64,000 nucleotides of DNA from Megaleporinus macrocephalus (Eukaryota; Chordata; Actinopteri; Characiformes; Anostomidae), in NCBI GenBank assembly GCA_021613375.1, contig CM038722.1:29897903-29961902 (forward strand), given 5' to 3'. The position numbers were made by a program, and so were the translations under genes. Shown piece by piece: positions 60,101 through 64,000 of this stretch. Below the pieces are notes generated by a model that saw only the letters and a program-made list of their open reading frames with translations, was not told the DNA's origin and searched no databases. Numbering within the stretch: the first letter of the stretch is position 1; each line of letters opens with the position of its first letter.

Positions 60101-63100
60101 TAGAAGTAAAGAGAGGAAGGGGTCACCGATAGAGGCGGAGTCTTTTAGAAGTAAAGAGACGAAGGGGTCACCGATAGAGGCGGAGTCTTTTAGTAGTAAA
60201 GAGAGGAAGGGGTCACCGATAGAGGCAGAGTCTTTAGAAGTAAAGAGAGGAAGGGGTCACCGATAGAGGCGGAGTCTTTTAGTAGTAAAAAGAGGAAGGG
60301 GTCACCGATAGAGGCGGAGTCTTTTAGAAGTAAAGAGAGGAAGGGGTCACCGATAGAGGCGGAGTCTTTTAGTAGTAAAGAGAGGAAGGGGTCACCGATA
60401 GAGGCGGAGTCTTTTAGAAGTAAAGAGAGGAAGGGGTCACCGATAGAGGCGGAGTCTTTTAGTAGTAAAGAGAGGAAGGGGTCACCGATAGAGGCGGAGT
60501 CTTTTAGAAGTAAAGAGAGGAAGGGGTCACCGATAGAGGCGGAGTCTTTTAGAAGTAAAGAGAGGAAGGGGTCACCGATAGAGGCAGAGTCTTTTAGAAG
60601 TAAAGAGAGGAAGAGGCGGAGTCTTTTAGAAGTAAAGAGAGGAAGGGGTCACCGATAGAGGCGGAGTCTTTGAGAAGTAAAGAGAGGAAGGGTTCACCGA
60701 TAGAGGCGGAGTCTTTTAGAAGTAAAGAGAGGAAGAGGCGGAGTCTTTTAGAAGTAAAGAGAGGAAGGGGTCACCGATAGAGGCGGAGTCTTTTAGAAGT
60801 AAAGAGAGGAAGGGGGTCACCGATAGAGGCGGAGTCTTTTAGAAGTAAAGGGAGGAAGGGGTCACCGATAGAGGCGGAGTCTTTAGTAGTAAAGAGAGGA
60901 AGGGGTCACCGATAGAGGCGGAGTCTTTTAGAAGTAAAGAGAGGAAGGGGTCACCGATAGAGCAGAGTCTTTTAGAAGTAAAGAGAGGAAGGGGTCACCG
61001 ATAGAGGCGGAGTCTTTTAGTAGTAAAGAGAGGAAGGGGTCACCGATAGAGGCGGAGTCTTTTAGAAGTAAAGAGAGGAAGGGGTCACCGATAGAGGCGA
61101 GTCTTTTAGTAGTAAAGAGAGGAAGGGGTCACCGATAGAGGCAGAGTCTTTTAGTAGTAAAGAGAGGAAGGGGTCACCGATAGAGGCGGAGTCTTTTAGA
61201 AGTAAAAAGAGGAAGGGGTCACCGATAGAGGCAGAGTCTTTTAGAAGTAAAGAGAGGAAGGGGTCACCGATAGAGGCGGAGTCTTTTAGTAGTAAAGAGA
61301 GGAAGGGGTCACCGATAGAGGCAGAGTCTTTTAGAAGTAAAGAGAGGAAGGGGTCACCGATAGAGGCGGAGTCTTTTAGTAGTAAAGAGAGGAAGGGGTC
61401 ACCGATAGAGGCAGAGTCTTTTAGTAGTAAAGAGAGGAAGGGGTCACCGATAGAGGCGGAGTCTTTTAGAAGTAAAAAGAGGAAGGGGTCACCGATAGAG
61501 GCGGAGTCTTTTAGAAGTAAAGAGAGGAAGGGGTCACCGATAGAGGCGGAGTCTTTTAGTAGTAAAGAGAGGAAGGGGGTCACCGATAGAGGCGGAGTCT
61601 TTTAGAAGTAAAGAGAGGAAGGGGTCACCGATAGAGGCGGAGTCTTTTAGTAGTAAAGAGAGGAAGGGGTCACCGATAGAGGCGGAGTCTTTTAGAAGTA
61701 AAGAGAGGAAGGGGTCACCGATAGAGGCGGAGTCTTTTAGAAGTAAAGAGAGGAAGGGGTCACCGATAGAGGCGGAGTCTTTGAGAAGTAAAGAGAGGAA
61801 GGGTTCACCGATAGAGGCGGAGTCTTTTAGAAGTAAAGAGAGGAAGAGGCGGAGTCTTTTAGAAGTAAAGAGAGGAAGGGGTCACCGATAGAGGCGGAGT
61901 CTTTTAGAAGTAAAGAGAGGAAGGGGTCACCGATAGAGGCGGAGTCTTTTAGAAGTAAAGGGAGGAAGGGGTCACCGATAGAGGCGGAGTCTTTTAGTAG
62001 TAAAGAGAGGAAGGGGTCACCGATAGAGGCGGAGTCTTTTAGAAGTAAAAGAGAGGAAGGGGTCACCGATAGAGGCGGAGTCTTTGAGAAGTAAAGAGAG
62101 GAAGGGTCACCGATAGAGGCGGAGTCTTTTAGTAGTAAAGAGAGGAAGGGGTCACCGATAGAGGCGGAGTCTTTTAGTAGTAAAGAGAGGAAGGGGTCAC
62201 CGATAGAGGCGGAGTCTTTTAGAAGTAAAGAGAGGAAGGGTTCACCGATAGAGGCGGAGTCTTTTAGAAGTAAAGAGAGGAAGAGGCGGAGTCTTTTAGA
62301 AGTAAAGAGAGGAAGGGGTCACCGATAGAGGCGGAGTCTTTTAGAAGTAAAGGGAGGAAGGGGTCACCGATAGAGGCGGAGTCTTTTAGAAGTAAAGAGA
62401 GGAAGGGGTCACCGATAGAGGCGGAGTCTTTGAGAAGTAAAGAGAGGAAGAGGCGGAGTCTTTTAGAAGTAAAGAGAGGAAGGCGTCACCGATAGAGGCG
62501 GAGTCTTTTAGTAGTAAAGAGAGGAAGGGGTCACCGATAGAGGCGGAGTCTTTGAGAAGTAAAGAGAGGAAGGGGTCACCGATAGAGGCGGAGTCTTTTA
62601 GAAGTAAAGAGAGGAAGGGGTCACCGATAGAGGCGGAGTCTTTTAGTAGTAAAGAGAGGAAGGGGTCACCGATAGAGGCGGAGTCTTTTAGAAGTAAAGA
62701 GAGGAAGGGGTCACCGATAGAGGCGGAGTCTTTGAGAAGTAAAGAGAGGAAGGGTTCACCGATAGAGGCGGAGTCTTTTAGAAGTAAAGAGAGGAAGGGG
62801 TCACCCAGAGAGGCGGAGTCTTTTAGTAGTAAAGAGGGGGAGGAGTCACCCAGAGAGGCGGAGTCTTTCAGTAGTAAAGAGGGGAGGAGTCACCCAGAGA
62901 GGCGGAGTCTTTTAGTAGTAAAGAGGGGGAGGACTCAATTAGAGGCGGAGTCTTTTAGTAGTAAAGAGGGGGAGGAGTCACCCAGAGAGGCGGAGTCTTT
63001 TAGTAGTAAAGAGGGGAGGAGTCACACAGAGAGGCGGAGTCTTTCAGTAGTAAAGAGGGGAGGAGTCACCCAGAGAGGCGGAGTCTTTTAGTAGTAAAGA

Positions 63101-63333
63101 GGGGGAGGACTCAATTAGAGAGGCGGAGTCTTTTAGTAGTAAAGAGGGGGAGGACTCAATTAGAGAGGCGGAGTCTTTTAGTAGTAAAGAGGGGGAGGAC
63201 TCAATTAGAGAGGCGGAGTCTTTCAGTAGTAAAGAGGGGGAGGACTCAATTAGAGAGGCGGAGTCTTTTAGTAGTAAAGAGGGGGAGGAGTCACCCAGAG
63301 AGGCGGAGTCTTTCAGTAGAAAGGGAGGGGTCA
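57141..63333. repeat. 45-base minisatellite array, 6.2 kb, about 140 copies
   Basis: The full monomer is gaggcggagtcttttagaag, taaagagaggaaggggtcac, cgata. A 32-base short form lacks the ggggtcaccgata part. The 45-base period gives long open frames on both strands (for example RSKERKGSPIEAESF repeats). Higher-order copying is visible: the rare variant gagacgaagg occurs at 57841, 58548, 58953, 59617, 60023 and 60158. From about 62800 the monomer changes to gaggaggagtcacccaga- and gactcaattaga-type units. Confidence 0.97.
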
Positions 63334-64000
63334 CCACTCTGTGAAAGGCAAATACAGCAACAATTCAAGAATAACGTCTCTCAATGTGAGAAAGCAAATG
63401 ATATGATCATCATCTGTGTTATGTAATATCATAAACCATTCAGAAAATCTGGAGAAATCTCTGCATGAAGGGGGCACGAGACAAAATCAGTACTGGATGT
63501 TCGTGATCTTCAGTGAACACTGCAGTAAAAACAGGAAGAAGATTGAGGTGAAATCACTGCATGGCTCAGGAACACTTCCCATCGCCATCATCTGTGAGCC
63601 TCTAAATTTGACAGTCTTTAAGGAAATCATGGATGCCACGTCCTCCAGGCTAAAGAGGAGATAGACCATCCGGCTTGTTATCAGCACACAGTTCAATAGC
63701 TAGCATCTGTGGGGGGGGGTTTGGTCTGGGGAAAGTTTTCGTGACATTCTCTGGACCTACTCATCCATGTAGAAGACACTCTCAACAGATTTGGGTCTGA
63801 ATCCATCCCTGCAGATCATATACACCATACATGCTGATTGTCTTCTCTGGGGCGGATGGGATCTGCGACAGGTCACACGACTGGAAGTGCTGACCATGAC
63901 CTCCAAGTACAACCTTGGACCTCTAATTCCCCAGACTTGACTCCAACTGAGCACCTGGAGGATCACCTCACTCTATGGATCCTCCCCTACGTGCCCTCCA
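63334..64000. other. Terminal stretch, possible Tc1-like scrap
   Basis: Near 63921 a frame reads NSPDLTPTEHLED, reminiscent of the SPDLNPIEHLWD motif of Tc1-like transposases, but the surroundings do not extend the match. An 82-codon + frame at 63416-63664 has no domain that I recognise. Confidence 0.35.

Noticed and set aside
57512..63091. Series of 80-236-codon frames with RSKERKGSPIEAESF repeats and their minus-strand partners
   Set aside because: They are explained by the 45-base period. Frames break at each indel monomer, and both strands are equally open.

Overview
The window is genomic DNA from a vertebrate, almost certainly a ray-finned fish. It carries one recognisable gene, on the + strand: ppp3r1, calcineurin subunit B type 1. 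Six coding exons can be read directly, all with GT..AG junctions and compatible phases. Together they give 513 coding bases (170 codons plus stop), the standard length of the calcineurin B family. The introns hold hAT-like and Tc1-like DNA transposon remnants, a GT-flanked repeat common in teleosts, and a dispersed repeat that I associate from memory with catfish and characin genomes. An otophysan fish is therefore likely, but the species cannot be fixed from the sequence.

Layout. 1-1940 is AT-rich upstream DNA. About 1945-2650 is a CpG-rich promoter and 5' UTR, and exon 1 contributes only the ATG (2350-2352). Intron 1 (2353-24545, 22.2 kb) holds an old irregular tandem repeat with about 170-base spacing, duplicated blocks, several hAT-like elements, a 62-base minisatellite and a 2.5-kb array of a 25-base monomer. 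Exon 2 (24546-24585) is followed by intron 2 (24586-43064, 18.5 kb). That intron holds a 65-base minisatellite, (GT)n, a 3.1-kb pyrimidine-only tract built on a 40-base monomer, several transposon remnants, (GATG)n, and a (TC)50 run that reaches almost to the exon 3 acceptor. Exons 3 to 6 lie at 43065-43241, 43418-43477, 45357-45541 and 49253-49300. Downstream come a 3' UTR with candidate polyadenylation signals near 50.9 and 54.1 kb, a 27-base minisatellite, (TC)n, a 26-base minisatellite, dispersed repeats, and a 6.2-kb array with a 45-base monomer (57141-63333).

No second gene, tRNA, rRNA, CRISPR or prokaryotic feature was found. Long open frames inside the arrays result from monomer lengths divisible by three. 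I see no new multi-gene system. The unusual part is the density and nature of the repeats in and around one deeply conserved gene: a minisatellite that looks derived from a Tc1 terminal repeat, about 50 tandem acceptor-like sites in intron 2, a microsatellite serving as the polypyrimidine tract of a constitutive exon, and a transposon nested inside a transposon with its target duplication intact.
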